DNA of 15,199 bases from assembly GCA_947463775.1 (NCBI GenBank), contig CANHVD010000064.1, positions 1 to 15,199 of the forward strand, written 5' to 3'. The notes below the pieces were generated by a model. It was given only the letters and a program-made list of their open reading frames with translations, was not told where the DNA came from and did no database searches. Position 1 is the stretch's first letter. Each line of letters opens with the position of its first letter. The position numbers and the translations under genes were made by a program. This DNA comes from Planctomycetaceae bacterium. Lineage in GTDB: Bacteria > Planctomycetota > Planctomycetia > Planctomycetales > Planctomycetaceae. Below, one piece after another: positions 8,101 to 14,631 of this stretch.

Positions 8101-8672
8101 GCGCCCCTCCCTCTTTCGCCAGCGCGCAGCATCACCTCAGACAAAGACGGGGCAATTCGCGAAAGCAAGCAGCTCGCGCGGCACTCCATCGCCTGTCGCC
8201 TCAAGGGCAGGGCGGTGCTTTAGGACTGGCATTTTTGACAGGTTATACTCGACGACGAGTGCAGATTCGTCCTCGAGCGCTTACTCACTCAACGGCGGCG
8301 ATGTTAACCAGACATGAAGAACTGTCAAATGAGCTCACATGAATTCCATTCACAGTTTGTTGAGAGAATTTCGTAAGTGTATCAGTACGAAGACTCTCCG
8401 AATTCAGACGATTCTGACTGCGACTTTCTTAGTTCAAAATGGCTGTCTATCGTTGACAAATCAGAATCACCCAAAGCACCCGCCAAATCGCGCCGTCGGA
8501 ACAACTCGTCGCCGTGATTCCAAACGGCTCTCTGCAGAGATTGCGGGATTTGTTAGGCTTCCCCTCTCTCGGAATTCTTACTCCTTACCAACCCGTCCCC
8601 AGATGGTGCTTGAGTGTTTTCCGGGAAGAGCGTTGTGAGAAGTGAGAATGGTGATCACGGGAGTGCGTCGCG
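8101..8672. other. 572-nt intergenic region between divergent dnaA and the glutaredoxin-like gene
   Basis: No convincing gene is present. Short open frames here lack ribosome binding sites and recognisable protein character. No consensus DnaA box (TTATCCACA-like) was found on either strand, so an oriC is not supported by eye. Items seen: a GGGCAGGG octamer at 8205-8212; TATAAC on the minus strand at 8247-8242 that could serve dnaA but lacks a good -35; a 12-bp palindrome TCTCTGCAGAGA at 8529-8540; and an 8-bp inverted repeat GATTCTGA/TCAGAATC at 8410-8417 and 8461-8468. The dnaA promoter presumably lies near the left end. Confidence 0.5.
8205..8212 (+). repeat. KOPS-like octamer GGGCAGGG (5)
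   Basis: It is intergenic, about 105 nt upstream of the dnaA start codon, so it is not explained by codon use. Confidence 0.5.
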
Positions 8673-9227
8673 ATGAATTCGCATGAGTTGGAGCTTAATG
8701 ATCGTGTTCGAGTCATTCTTGGTTCAGGATTGATGGTCTTGTCCTCGCTTTTCGCGGTGTTCATTTTCTCTGATCGAATGGATATGCGACCTTTTGAGTT
8801 TCCAACGGTCTGGTATTCCACCCGACCTTTACACCTGCTCTTGTGCGGAGCCATGTTCTTTTGCGCTGCAATGATGCTTAAGTCGCCTCACAACCGCACG
8901 CAGACTCGTGCTCGCCCCTTGTTTTCCAGTTGCCGGCTCTTTACTCGCAAACATTGCCCACTGTGTGACGATGCAATTGCTGTTCTGGCGGGTTTTCAGG
9001 GAGCACTACCCACAATTGAGATGATCGATATTGATGATTCTCGTGAGCTCATGAGGCAGTTCGGCGAGTCTGTGCCGGTTGTGGAAATCGACGGGAAGGT
9101 GCGATTTCGCGGCGGCGTCAGTGCCCACTTATTACAGCGACTGATCAATGCTGCGGAAAGACGAGCCGAAGTGGCTGGTTTAGATGCGGACGCTCGTGGC
9201 CATGGAATTGCTGATTCGGCCCTGTGA
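8673..9227 (+). CDS. Membrane-anchored glutaredoxin-family protein
   Basis: 184 aa. Two hydrophobic segments (about residues 13-32 and 52-69) precede a soluble glutaredoxin/DUF836-like domain (about 85-162). The redox motif is CPLC (Cys95, Cys98) in LFTRKHCPLCDDA, matching the YTRPGCHLCDEA pattern of this family, and the cis-Pro is Pro135 in SVPVVEIDG. The domain ends with FRGGVSAHLLQRLI, where glutaredoxins have the G-hs-dL..LL element. It probably acts in thiol-disulfide exchange at the membrane; topology and partner are unknown. The ATG at 8673 has CGGGAG about 9 nt upstream. The gene is divergent from dnaA and is followed by the response-regulator leader. The C-terminal 20 residues are unremarkable. 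Confidence 0.75.
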   Translation: MNSHELELNDRVRVILGSGLMVLSSLFAVFIFSDRMDMRPFEFPTVWYSTRPLHLLLCGAMFFCAAMMLKSPHNRTQTRARPLFSSCRLFTRKHCPLCDDAIAVLAGFQGALPTIEMIDIDDSRELMRQFGESVPVVEIDGKVRFRGGVSAHLLQRLINAAERRAEVAGLDADARGHGIADSAL

Positions 9228-9260
9228 TTGGCGTCGATTTTGCCCTTGAGCAACATCGTT

Positions 9261-9287
9261 TTGCAGTTTCTTGCGATCCCCTATAAT
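9261..9287 (+). promoter_or_regulatory. Promoter candidate for the response regulator
   Basis: A perfect TATAAT lies at 9282-9287. The -35 region is weak: TTTTGC at 9259-9264 gives 17-nt spacing, and TTGCAG at 9261-9266 gives 15. Transcription would start near 9294, exactly where the leader's first hairpin begins, giving a 5' UTR of about 114 nt. Confidence 0.5.
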
Positions 9288-9293
9288 CTCGAG

Positions 9294-9407
9294 AACCCAG
9301 CCGCCTGGGTCCTTAGGGCAGGGCGGCAGGGTTGCTGAGGGTTTTGTTCGTTTGGCGCCAACCTGATTCAGCGTTGGTGCGTTCTCCGGCTTCGGATTCA
9401 TTGAACT
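9294..9407 (+). promoter_or_regulatory. Hairpin-rich 5' leader of the response regulator
   Basis: Three consecutive stem-loops can be drawn. (1) AACCCAGCCGCC (9294-9305) pairs with GGCGGCAGGGTT (9322-9333), 11 pairs with one A-A mismatch and a 16-nt loop. A smaller hairpin, ACCCAG/CTGGGT (9295-9310, 4-nt loop), uses the same left arm and would exclude it. (2) GCGCCAAC (9355-9362) pairs with GTTGGTGC (9373-9380), 8 pairs including one G-U; it overlaps the palindrome TTGGCGCCAA (9352-9361). (3) TCCG/CGGA (9384-9395) lies 12 nt before the ATG. There is no Shine-Dalgarno sequence between the last hairpin and the start codon. The mutually exclusive pairings suggest a possible regulatory switch or 5'-end stabiliser; no known riboswitch class is recognised. 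Confidence 0.4.
9316..9323 (+). repeat. KOPS-like octamer GGGCAGGG (6)
   Basis: It is non-coding, in the loop and right arm of the first leader hairpin of the response regulator. Confidence 0.5.
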
Positions 9408-9875
9408 ATGCAGACTTCGGATATCGATATTTCATCGTCATGTGTCCTGATTGCTGACGATATTCAGCAGAACCGTGAATTACTTGAGGCATACCTCGCG
9501 GATGAGGGCTACGAGATACTGATGGCCGCTGATGGTCACCAGACAATGCAAATGGTCGAGAATCGTCAGCCCGATCTCATCCTGCTCGACATCATGATGC
9601 CGCGAATGAGCGGATATGAGGTTTGCTCGCAGATTAAAGGTGATCCCGCCAAGCGGGGAATTCCTGTCCTGATGGTAACCGCGCTAAATGAGGCGGGCGA
9701 TATCGAGAAGGCAGTCAATGCGGGCTGCGATGACTTTTTGACTAAACCGGTCAATCGACTGGAACTCAGGACTCGAGTGCGATCGCTCTTGCGGGTTCGT
9801 CACTTGTCGAATGAACGCGATCGCTTGCTGGCCTATCTGGAAGAGATGGAGCATCGAGTCCTCCGAGGTGACTGA
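9408..9875 (+). CDS. Stand-alone response regulator (receiver domain)
   Basis: 155 aa. One CheY-like receiver domain spans about residues 11-130. All phosphorylation residues are present: acidic pair Asp17-Asp18, phospho-acceptor Asp61 in LILLDIMMP, Thr91 in VTAL, and Lys113 in TKP. The sequence style (RMSGYEVCSQIKGDP, DDFLTKPVNRLELRTRVRSLLR) is that of PleD-type receivers. After the receiver there is only a short charged helix (about 131-155, NERDRLLAYLEEMEHR), possibly a dimerising coiled coil; no DNA-binding or GGDEF output domain follows. It probably works by protein-protein contact downstream of an unidentified sensor kinase outside the window. It is 57 nt upstream of the rRNA methyltransferase gene and likely co-transcribed with it. 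Confidence 0.93.
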   Translation: MQTSDIDISSSCVLIADDIQQNRELLEAYLADEGYEILMAADGHQTMQMVENRQPDLILLDIMMPRMSGYEVCSQIKGDPAKRGIPVLMVTALNEAGDIEKAVNAGCDDFLTKPVNRLELRTRVRSLLRVRHLSNERDRLLAYLEEMEHRVLRGD

Positions 9876-9932
9876 CCACTTCACGTGTGCTGAGTTTTCT
9901 TTGTCCGTCGCTTAAGAAGGCTGTTTTTAAAG

Positions 9933-11231
9933 ATGTCCGAGCCAGAATCATTCATGTCGTCCGATCGCAGCGAACCTATTCAGGAGAACCGAGAGGTAGA
10001 CGTTGCGTCTGGAGCGGCGGATGCCACGGCCATCGACGTTGTGATTCGCAATCGCCGGGCTCAGCCATTCTTTGGCAGGCATCCCTGGGTTTTTGCAGGA
10101 GCAGTCGACCACGTCAAAGGAGCAAAGCCTGATCAAATTCCACCAGGAACGGTGGTTCGGCTGATCAATTCCGAAGGGCGATTCATTGCGTGGGGACTCT
10201 ATAACTCCAACAGCCGAATTGTTGTCCGTCTCTACTCATGGAGGCCCGATCTTCTGTTGACGGCCGATTTCTGGCAGCCATTGATTCAACAGGCTATCAG
10301 GTCCCGAAGAGCACTTTTTCAACTCGATGACTCCAGAACCGCATGCCGATTGATCTTCAGTGAAGCCGACGGGCTTTCAGGACTCACTGTTGATCTGTAC
10401 GCCGGATACCTGCTGGTGCAGTTCACCAGCCTGGCATTGTTTCAGCATCGAGAGCCAATCCTGGCGGCATTGCAGGCGGAGTTGCAGCCCAAAGGAATTT
10501 GGCTGCGCACTGAAAAGGGAATGCGCGAAGCGGAAGGCCTGGATGTTGTCGACGGACTGATTGCCGGCCAGGAACCGCCTCGTCCGCTGTTCATCGAGGA
10601 GCACGGGGTCCGTTACGGTGTCGATGTGCAGCAGGGTCAGAAAACCGGGTGCTACCTTGACCAGCGTGATAACCGTCTTGCAGCAAGTCGTTACCTGAAG
10701 GGGCTCGATGTACTTGATGCCTTTTGTTTTTCAGGAGGCTTTGGCATCACGGCCGCAAAGCTCGGCGGTGCAGCTTCCGTGCTGGGAATTGACTCCTCGG
10801 AGTCTGCCCTGGTCCTTGCAAAGGCAAATGCAGAATTGAATGGCGTTGCTGATCGGTGCCGCTGGAAGAAAGATGACGTTCGCCCGGCCCTGGAAGGAAT
10901 GGCAGGGCAGGGCAGGACATTTGACGCCGTCATACTGGATCCTCCCCGCATGGCCAGGACCCGCGGAGGCACAGACCGAGCCGTTACAGGATACTCTCGC
11001 CTCAATCAACTGGCTGTCGAGATCCTGAAGCCCGGCGGAATTCTGGTGACCTGTAGTTGCTCAGGACTCGTGACTCGCGCTGAGTTCCAGGAAATGCTGG
11101 GAGAGGTTGCGCGAGTTACAGGGAGAGACATTCAGATTCTTGAAAACCGTGGCCAACCATCCGATCATCCGGTCAGTGTAACGTGCCCCGAGACCGAGTA
11201 TCTGAAAGTCATGATTTGTCGAGTTAACTGA
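9933..11231 (+). CDS. rlmI: RlmI-like 23S rRNA (cytosine-C5) methyltransferase
   Basis: 432 aa. An N-terminal PUA-like RNA-binding domain covers about residues 37-103 (FGRHPWVFAGAV, SRIVVRLYSW). A central RlmI-type region follows, and then a Rossmann SAM methyltransferase domain (about 215-430). Seen motifs: DQRDNR (243-248), motif I LDAFCFSGGFGI (261-272), acidic residue Asp287 after strand 2, the DPP motif ILDPPRMAR (334-342) and TCSCSG (373-378), where family members have the catalytic Cys. E. coli RlmI makes m5C1962 in 23S rRNA; the same reaction is inferred here. The extra N-terminal 35 residues are polar and may be partly untranslated: ATG 9933 has AAGAAGG 12 nt upstream, and Met8 is an alternative. 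The stop is 4 nt from the stop of the convergent redoxin-like gene. Confidence 0.88.
   Translation: MSEPESFMSSDRSEPIQENREVDVASGAADATAIDVVIRNRRAQPFFGRHPWVFAGAVDHVKGAKPDQIPPGTVVRLINSEGRFIAWGLYNSNSRIVVRLYSWRPDLLLTADFWQPLIQQAIRSRRALFQLDDSRTACRLIFSEADGLSGLTVDLYAGYLLVQFTSLALFQHREPILAALQAELQPKGIWLRTEKGMREAEGLDVVDGLIAGQEPPRPLFIEEHGVRYGVDVQQGQKTGCYLDQRDNRLAASRYLKGLDVLDAFCFSGGFGITAAKLGGAASVLGIDSSESALVLAKANAELNGVADRCRWKKDDVRPALEGMAGQGRTFDAVILDPPRMARTRGGTDRAVTGYSRLNQLAVEILKPGGILVTCSCSGLVTRAEFQEMLGEVARVTGRDIQILENRGQPSDHPVSVTCPETEYLKVMICRVN
10905..10912 (+). repeat. KOPS-like octamer GGGCAGGG (7)
   Basis: It lies in rlmI on the coding strand (Ala-Gly-Gln-Gly), within a GGCAGGGCAGGGCAGG run. Confidence 0.5.
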
Positions 11232-11235
11232 TTGA

Positions 11236-12606
11236 CTACTTTCGAAGCAGTTCTGACAGGACCGCTTCAAGCTCTTTCAATCCCTGCGAAGCATCGACCT
11301 CATAAAAGCCCGCGTGATAGTGTGCGACTTTGCCGTCCGGAGCCAGAACGATCCAAAGTGGAAGTTGTCCTTTGGAGTCTCTCGGGTCTCCAAAAGACTT
11401 TAGCAAGGCTCCATCGTCGTGTCCGATTGGATAAGTGAGGTTCATAAATTCTGACAGCTTGCGCGCTGATCGCCTGCCTCTGCCAATGTTCTCCGCGGTC
11501 TGGAGATCAGGATTTGTGCTGACGCCGACAACTTCGACATTCATCTTCTTCTTTTGATTGAATAAAAACTCAAGATACCCAGTTTGGCCATAGGGCTCCG
11601 ATAACGGAGCGTCTCGATAATCCCAAAAGTGCAGGACCACAGTCTTTCCCTTCAGCGAAGCGGAATTCAGTTTTGTTCCGCTAACGAGATCAAGCACAAA
11701 CGCCGGCGAGTCTGAATTCATGAGTTCGTTAGCCCTGCTGGCAGCAGAGGCGAGTCGCTTTTGCTGCTGTTCGGCATCGGCTCGCATTCTTCGAACGAGA
11801 TCTTCGAGCGGCGTACCCTTTGAGAGTCGCGTCGTTTGCTCAATCCCTGCCAGCACATCGTCCACCTGCCTCTGGGATAACTCATTTCCATGAGAGTCCG
11901 GACGTCTCTTCAAGGCGGATTGAAGCGAAAGAAGTTGGCCTTTCAGTTCAGAAAGCTGTGTCCCCACGGCAGGTTCCAGTTGCTTTGATGAAGCTCTCGC
12001 GAGCGTGAGTCGAAACTGGTCGCCCTGGCCCATGAAGACATCGGCCTCTGCTCTCAGAGTAATTCCCGAAGATGCCTCGACGGTGAGTGTTTGCTGACGG
12101 CCTCGGCGTTCGCGAGCATCGACAATCCATACGCTAACGCCATCGAGCGTTTGTTCCTCTACTGCCGTCATTTGCCAACCAGCGTGCTCCCAGGTGGTGT
12201 CCGGTGCGATTGCAGCGGGCAGGGCTGTCACAAGTGGCGGCAGGTTGATCAGGTAAATCGTACCATCGTAGTTGTAGACAAGGTGAGGTTGAACTTTGTC
12301 TCCGGGTACCGCGGGGCCTGTCAGGCCAAAGCTGTCGGGCCACGGGCAACCTGATCGAAGGTCGTCCGACACCGAGAAAAAGTGTTCGCTACCAATTGTG
12401 TAGAGGTCTGCTTCGAACCGACGCAGAATCTCCCCATCGCCCTCTCCTGGCTGTATCAGCGATCCCGAAAAGGTTGAGTGCTGTGTGTGCCCATCTGGCA
12501 TGACACCGGTCACAACCTGCTGCATTAATGCAACGACAACAAAAACTGTTAGTCGAGTAGAGGTCAATCCTGGGGTACGCAGAAACGATATCAAATTTGA
12601 AAACAT
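11236..12606 (-). CDS. Exported thioredoxin-fold (redoxin/TlpA-like) protein lacking catalytic cysteines
   Basis: 456 aa from ATG 12606 (a TTG at 12609 is directly in front; AAGG lies about 9 nt before it). A hydrophobic N-terminal stretch (about residues 19-36) looks like an uncleaved anchor or signal peptide. Residues about 55-205 form a beta-rich region that resembles lipoprotein-carrier-like domains of planctomycete redoxins (weak). Residues 215-295 are helical and charged, probably coiled coil. The C-terminal domain (about 300-456) is thioredoxin-like: TVVLHFWDYRDAPLSEPYG aligns with the TlpA pattern FWATWCPPC, but the CxxC positions hold Asp and Leu. The cis-Pro region LPLWIVLAPDGKV (416-428) is kept. 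The only cysteine is near residue 88, so dithiol redox chemistry is unlikely. It may bind or scaffold. It is divergent from the kinase gene. Confidence 0.8.
   Translation of the reverse strand: MFSNLISFLRTPGLTSTRLTVFVVVALMQQVVTGVMPDGHTQHSTFSGSLIQPGEGDGEILRRFEADLYTIGSEHFFSVSDDLRSGCPWPDSFGLTGPAVPGDKVQPHLVYNYDGTIYLINLPPLVTALPAAIAPDTTWEHAGWQMTAVEEQTLDGVSVWIVDARERRGRQQTLTVEASSGITLRAEADVFMGQGDQFRLTLARASSKQLEPAVGTQLSELKGQLLSLQSALKRRPDSHGNELSQRQVDDVLAGIEQTTRLSKGTPLEDLVRRMRADAEQQQKRLASAASRANELMNSDSPAFVLDLVSGTKLNSASLKGKTVVLHFWDYRDAPLSEPYGQTGYLEFLFNQKKKMNVEVVGVSTNPDLQTAENIGRGRRSARKLSEFMNLTYPIGHDDGALLKSFGDPRDSKGQLPLWIVLAPDGKVAHYHAGFYEVDASQGLKELEAVLSELLRK
12217..12224 (+). repeat. KOPS-like octamer GGGCAGGG (8)
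   Basis: It lies in the redoxin-like gene on the non-coding strand, with coding sense Ala-Leu-Pro. Confidence 0.5.
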
Positions 12607-12868
12607 CAAACCGGGCCTTCATACGCAGCGGTAAGGTGATGACCTCAACCAAATTGGGCGATCAATTGAAGCCAAACGGCAACAAGTCGTTGCGACCCAC
12701 AGTCAAAACGGACATCAGAGACAAATTCACCAGTCCGGAAATATGTCAGATCGAAGCAGGAACCACAATTCAGAAGCTCGGCATGACTTTAAGTTGTGGT
12801 TTTTGTGGGACTTCCTGAATGGGAGCCACATGTTGCGACTTTCGACTTCCAACTGACTCGCTGGTCAC

Positions 12869-12877
12869 TGGTATACT
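12869..12877 (+). promoter_or_regulatory. Extended -10 promoter candidate for the kinase
   Basis: TGGTATACT fits the extended -10 consensus TGnTATAAT with one mismatch in the hexamer. There is no good -35 at 16-18 nt, as is common for extended -10 promoters. Transcription would start near 12884, about 109 nt before the kinase start codon at 12993. Confidence 0.4.
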
Positions 12878-12935
12878 GGGCTTTTGCCGGTGAAGTCGCA
12901 GAAATCGGGGTGGTTTTCTATGATCCCGGCAGGCT

Positions 12936-12954
12936 CTGTGACAAAAAGTCACAG
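12936..12954 (+). promoter_or_regulatory. Perfect inverted repeat CTGTGAC-N5-GTCACAG upstream of the kinase
   Basis: CTGTGAC (12936-12942) and GTCACAG (12948-12954) are perfect 7-bp arms around an AAAAA loop. The repeat lies between the candidate promoter and the start codon, so it could be a transcript hairpin or an operator. It resembles a CRP/FNR-type half-site pair (TGTGA..TCACA), but the spacer is 7 nt rather than 6. Confidence 0.4.
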
Positions 12955-12982
12955 CTGTTCATATATCGGTCATGCCAGACCC

Positions 12983-12992
12983 GGAGAGATCC
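12983..12992 (+). promoter_or_regulatory. Shine-Dalgarno that decides the kinase start
   Basis: GGAGAG at 12983-12988 lies about 6 nt before the ATG at 12993. This supports MSENQNV as the N-terminus rather than the in-frame upstream ATG at 12972, whose short extension would contain the ribosome binding site. Confidence 0.75.
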
Positions 12993-14465
12993 ATGAGCGA
13001 AAATCAGAACGTTGTCGGGGGATACGAGCTGAAGAACTGTGTCGCAAGCGGCGCTTCGACACAGATTTGGGAAGTTGCGCAGCAAGGAGCGACCACTCCA
13101 TTTGCCATGAAGCTGCTACTGCCGGATGCATTTAAGGACCCGGAAGCCAAGGCTGTTCTCAAGCACGAATACAAGGTTGGATCGACCTTTGAGCATCCCA
13201 ATCTCGTGCGATTGCATAAGCTGGAAGTGACCCGGGACCACGGCTTCTACATTATGGACTACTTCCGTGCCCCGAGCTTGAAAGCCCAGATCTCCGCAAA
13301 TCTGGCAGAGACACAGAGTCGATTCAAAAAAATTGCCGAAGCGGTGTGTCAGGCCCTGGTTCACATGAATGAAAAGGGCTGGCTACATCGCGATATTAAG
13401 CCCGACAATATTCTTGTCAATAAGACGGGTGAAGTGAGGGTGATCGACTTTTCCCTGTCGACGAAACTAGCTACGGGGCTGATGAAGTTGCTCTCTGGCA
13501 AGCAAAAGGCAATTATGGGAACGCGTACTTATATCGCGCCGGAGATTATTCTAAAGAACCCTCCGACTGCACAGTCTGATATTTATAGTTTAGGGGTGAC
13601 GTTTTATGAAGTTGTCACAGGAAATCCGCCATTTGCGGGCATGAGCCCCAGCGATCTCCTCAAAAAGCATATTAGCGAAGCACCAGCTCCGCCCTCTCTT
13701 GCTAATCCTAATGTGACGCCTGAACTGGATGCTGTAATCCTTAGAATGCTGTCAAAGAAACCTAAAGATCGCTATGCGGAAATGCGAGAAGTTATGTCTG
13801 CGCTTCGCAACGTGAAGTGCTTCAAAGAGGATCCGTTCGAACTGTATGAACGCAAAGTAAAGGAGGCGAAGGCGAACGAGAGTTTGAGTGTCGACAAGCG
13901 ACTTGATAGTCGCGCTGATGCCGACCGTGTTTCTCGCGGGATCGCAGCTCCGGCGAAGCCAACAAAGGGCAAACGCATGACGGCGCCGATTGGGGAAATG
14001 GAAGCTGTAAAGAAGATTGGGGCGGGAAAAAACGTCGCTCCTGCAGCACAACCACAACCTGCTGCCATGCCAATGATGCCTGCCATGATGCCCGGAATGG
14101 TCCCTCAGATGCCGTACGGGATGCCGCCACAGGGAATGCCGGGAATGATGTATCCGGGAATGATGCAGCCGATGATACCCCAAGTTCCAATAATGCAGCA
14201 GCCCATGATGCAACAGCCATTTCCTCCAGGAATGGCGGCCCCACAGCCAATAAACCCTCAGGGAATGCCTCAGTCTCAGCCGAACTATGCCGGTTCGCAG
14301 CCAGCCCCGGCTGCAGTCCCCACAGGGCAGCTTGCTGCCACTCCGCCGAAAGAAAACGGCGTAAAGAATGTGCAACTTCCATTGGACCGCAGATCGGCAA
14401 AGTCGTCACCGCCAGAAGTTGTGGAAGATCTTGACTTTATGACAGACCTTCCCGATATCTCGTAG
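12993..14465 (+). CDS. Soluble Hanks-type Ser/Thr protein kinase with Met/Pro/Gln-rich tail
   Basis: 490 aa from ATG 12993 (497 from ATG 12972). The kinase domain covers about residues 10-275. It has the beta-3 Lys40 (FAMK), alpha-C Glu59, catalytic loop HRDIKPDN (132-139), APE at 182-184, and SDIYSLGVTFYEVVTG (195-210). Two motifs deviate. The glycine-rich loop reads VASGASTQIW, with only the middle Gly of GxGxxG, and DFG is DFS (152-154). The Mg-binding Asp is present, so activity is plausible. After the kinase domain comes a charged linker (about 278-345), then a low-complexity tail (about 352-445) with many Met, Pro and Gln, and an acidic end (EDLDFMTDLPDIS). No membrane segment or extracellular sensor domain is present, unlike PASTA kinases. 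Substrates are unknown; the neighbouring accA is only a positional association. Confidence 0.88.
   Translation: MSENQNVVGGYELKNCVASGASTQIWEVAQQGATTPFAMKLLLPDAFKDPEAKAVLKHEYKVGSTFEHPNLVRLHKLEVTRDHGFYIMDYFRAPSLKAQISANLAETQSRFKKIAEAVCQALVHMNEKGWLHRDIKPDNILVNKTGEVRVIDFSLSTKLATGLMKLLSGKQKAIMGTRTYIAPEIILKNPPTAQSDIYSLGVTFYEVVTGNPPFAGMSPSDLLKKHISEAPAPPSLANPNVTPELDAVILRMLSKKPKDRYAEMREVMSALRNVKCFKEDPFELYERKVKEAKANESLSVDKRLDSRADADRVSRGIAAPAKPTKGKRMTAPIGEMEAVKKIGAGKNVAPAAQPQPAAMPMMPAMMPGMVPQMPYGMPPQGMPGMMYPGMMQPMIPQVPIMQQPMMQQPFPPGMAAPQPINPQGMPQSQPNYAGSQPAPAAVPTGQLAATPPKENGVKNVQLPLDRRSAKSSPPEVVEDLDFMTDLPDIS
14060..14280 (+). repeat. Low-complexity coding stretch for the Met/Pro/Gln-rich kinase tail
   Basis: Irregular repeats of units such as GGAATG, CCGGGAATGATG and CAGCAGCC encode GMP, PGMM and QQP motifs. 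By hand count, 19 Met occur in an 80-residue stretch. The repeats are imperfect, so replication slippage may have built the tail but it is no longer a simple tandem array. Confidence 0.7.
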
Positions 14466-14546
14466 ACTTCTCGATCGCCGCATTTTACCGTTAATCACCA
14501 TGACTCCTGGACTTGTTCTTCGACAAATTCATTAGCATTTTCATGT

Positions 14547-14580
14547 GGCGGCAAATTCCCTAAACTCCTCGCCAGCCGCC
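14547..14580 (+). repeat. GGCGGC/GCCGCC inverted repeat in the kinase-accA spacer
   Basis: GGCGGC (14547-14552) and GCCGCC (14575-14580) are perfect 6-bp arms with a 22-nt loop, in the 166-nt spacer between the kinase stop and the likely accA start. No T-tract follows, so an intrinsic terminator is not well supported. Confidence 0.25.
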
Positions 14581-14631
14581 TCGATGGATGGCGTCAATCT
14601 TGGGATTCTCACTGCGGGAATGGTTGTATTC

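Larger units (their letters stand above)
12607..12992. other. 386-nt divergent intergenic region (redoxin-like / kinase)
   Basis: No gene is supported. The right half holds the candidate kinase promoter and a perfect inverted repeat, listed separately. The left half (12607-12840) should carry the promoter of the minus-strand gene, but no clear -35/-10 pair was found. The octamer GTTGCGAC occurs twice (12684 and 12833 areas), probably by chance. Confidence 0.5.

Noticed and set aside
8235..8249. TTGACA followed by TATACT
   Set aside because: The two hexamers are only 3 nt apart, so they cannot act together as a sigma70 promoter.
8529..8540. 12-bp palindrome TCTCTGCAGAGA
   Set aside because: Several 12-bp perfect palindromes are expected by chance in 15 kb, and nothing nearby supports a role.
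8339..8638. 99-codon open frame in the spacer upstream of the glutaredoxin-like gene
   Set aside because: It has no ribosome binding site, no hydrophobic core or motif pattern, and no recognised family.
8101..8672. oriC next to dnaA
   Set aside because: No DnaA-box cluster or clear AT-rich unwinding element was found by eye.
11226..11240. Bidirectional terminator between the convergent rlmI and redoxin-like genes
   Set aside because: Only 4 nt separate the stop codons and no stem with T-tracts was seen there.
12937..12953. CRP/FNR operator (TGTGA..TCACA)
   Set aside because: The spacer is 7 nt instead of 6, which breaks helical phasing of the half-sites; it is kept only as a generic inverted repeat.
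13752..14375. 207-codon open frame on the minus strand across the kinase tail
   Set aside because: It is antisense to a clear kinase gene. The His/Arg/Trp-rich composition is the mirror of the Met/Pro/Gln-rich codons, and no ribosome binding site or domain is visible.
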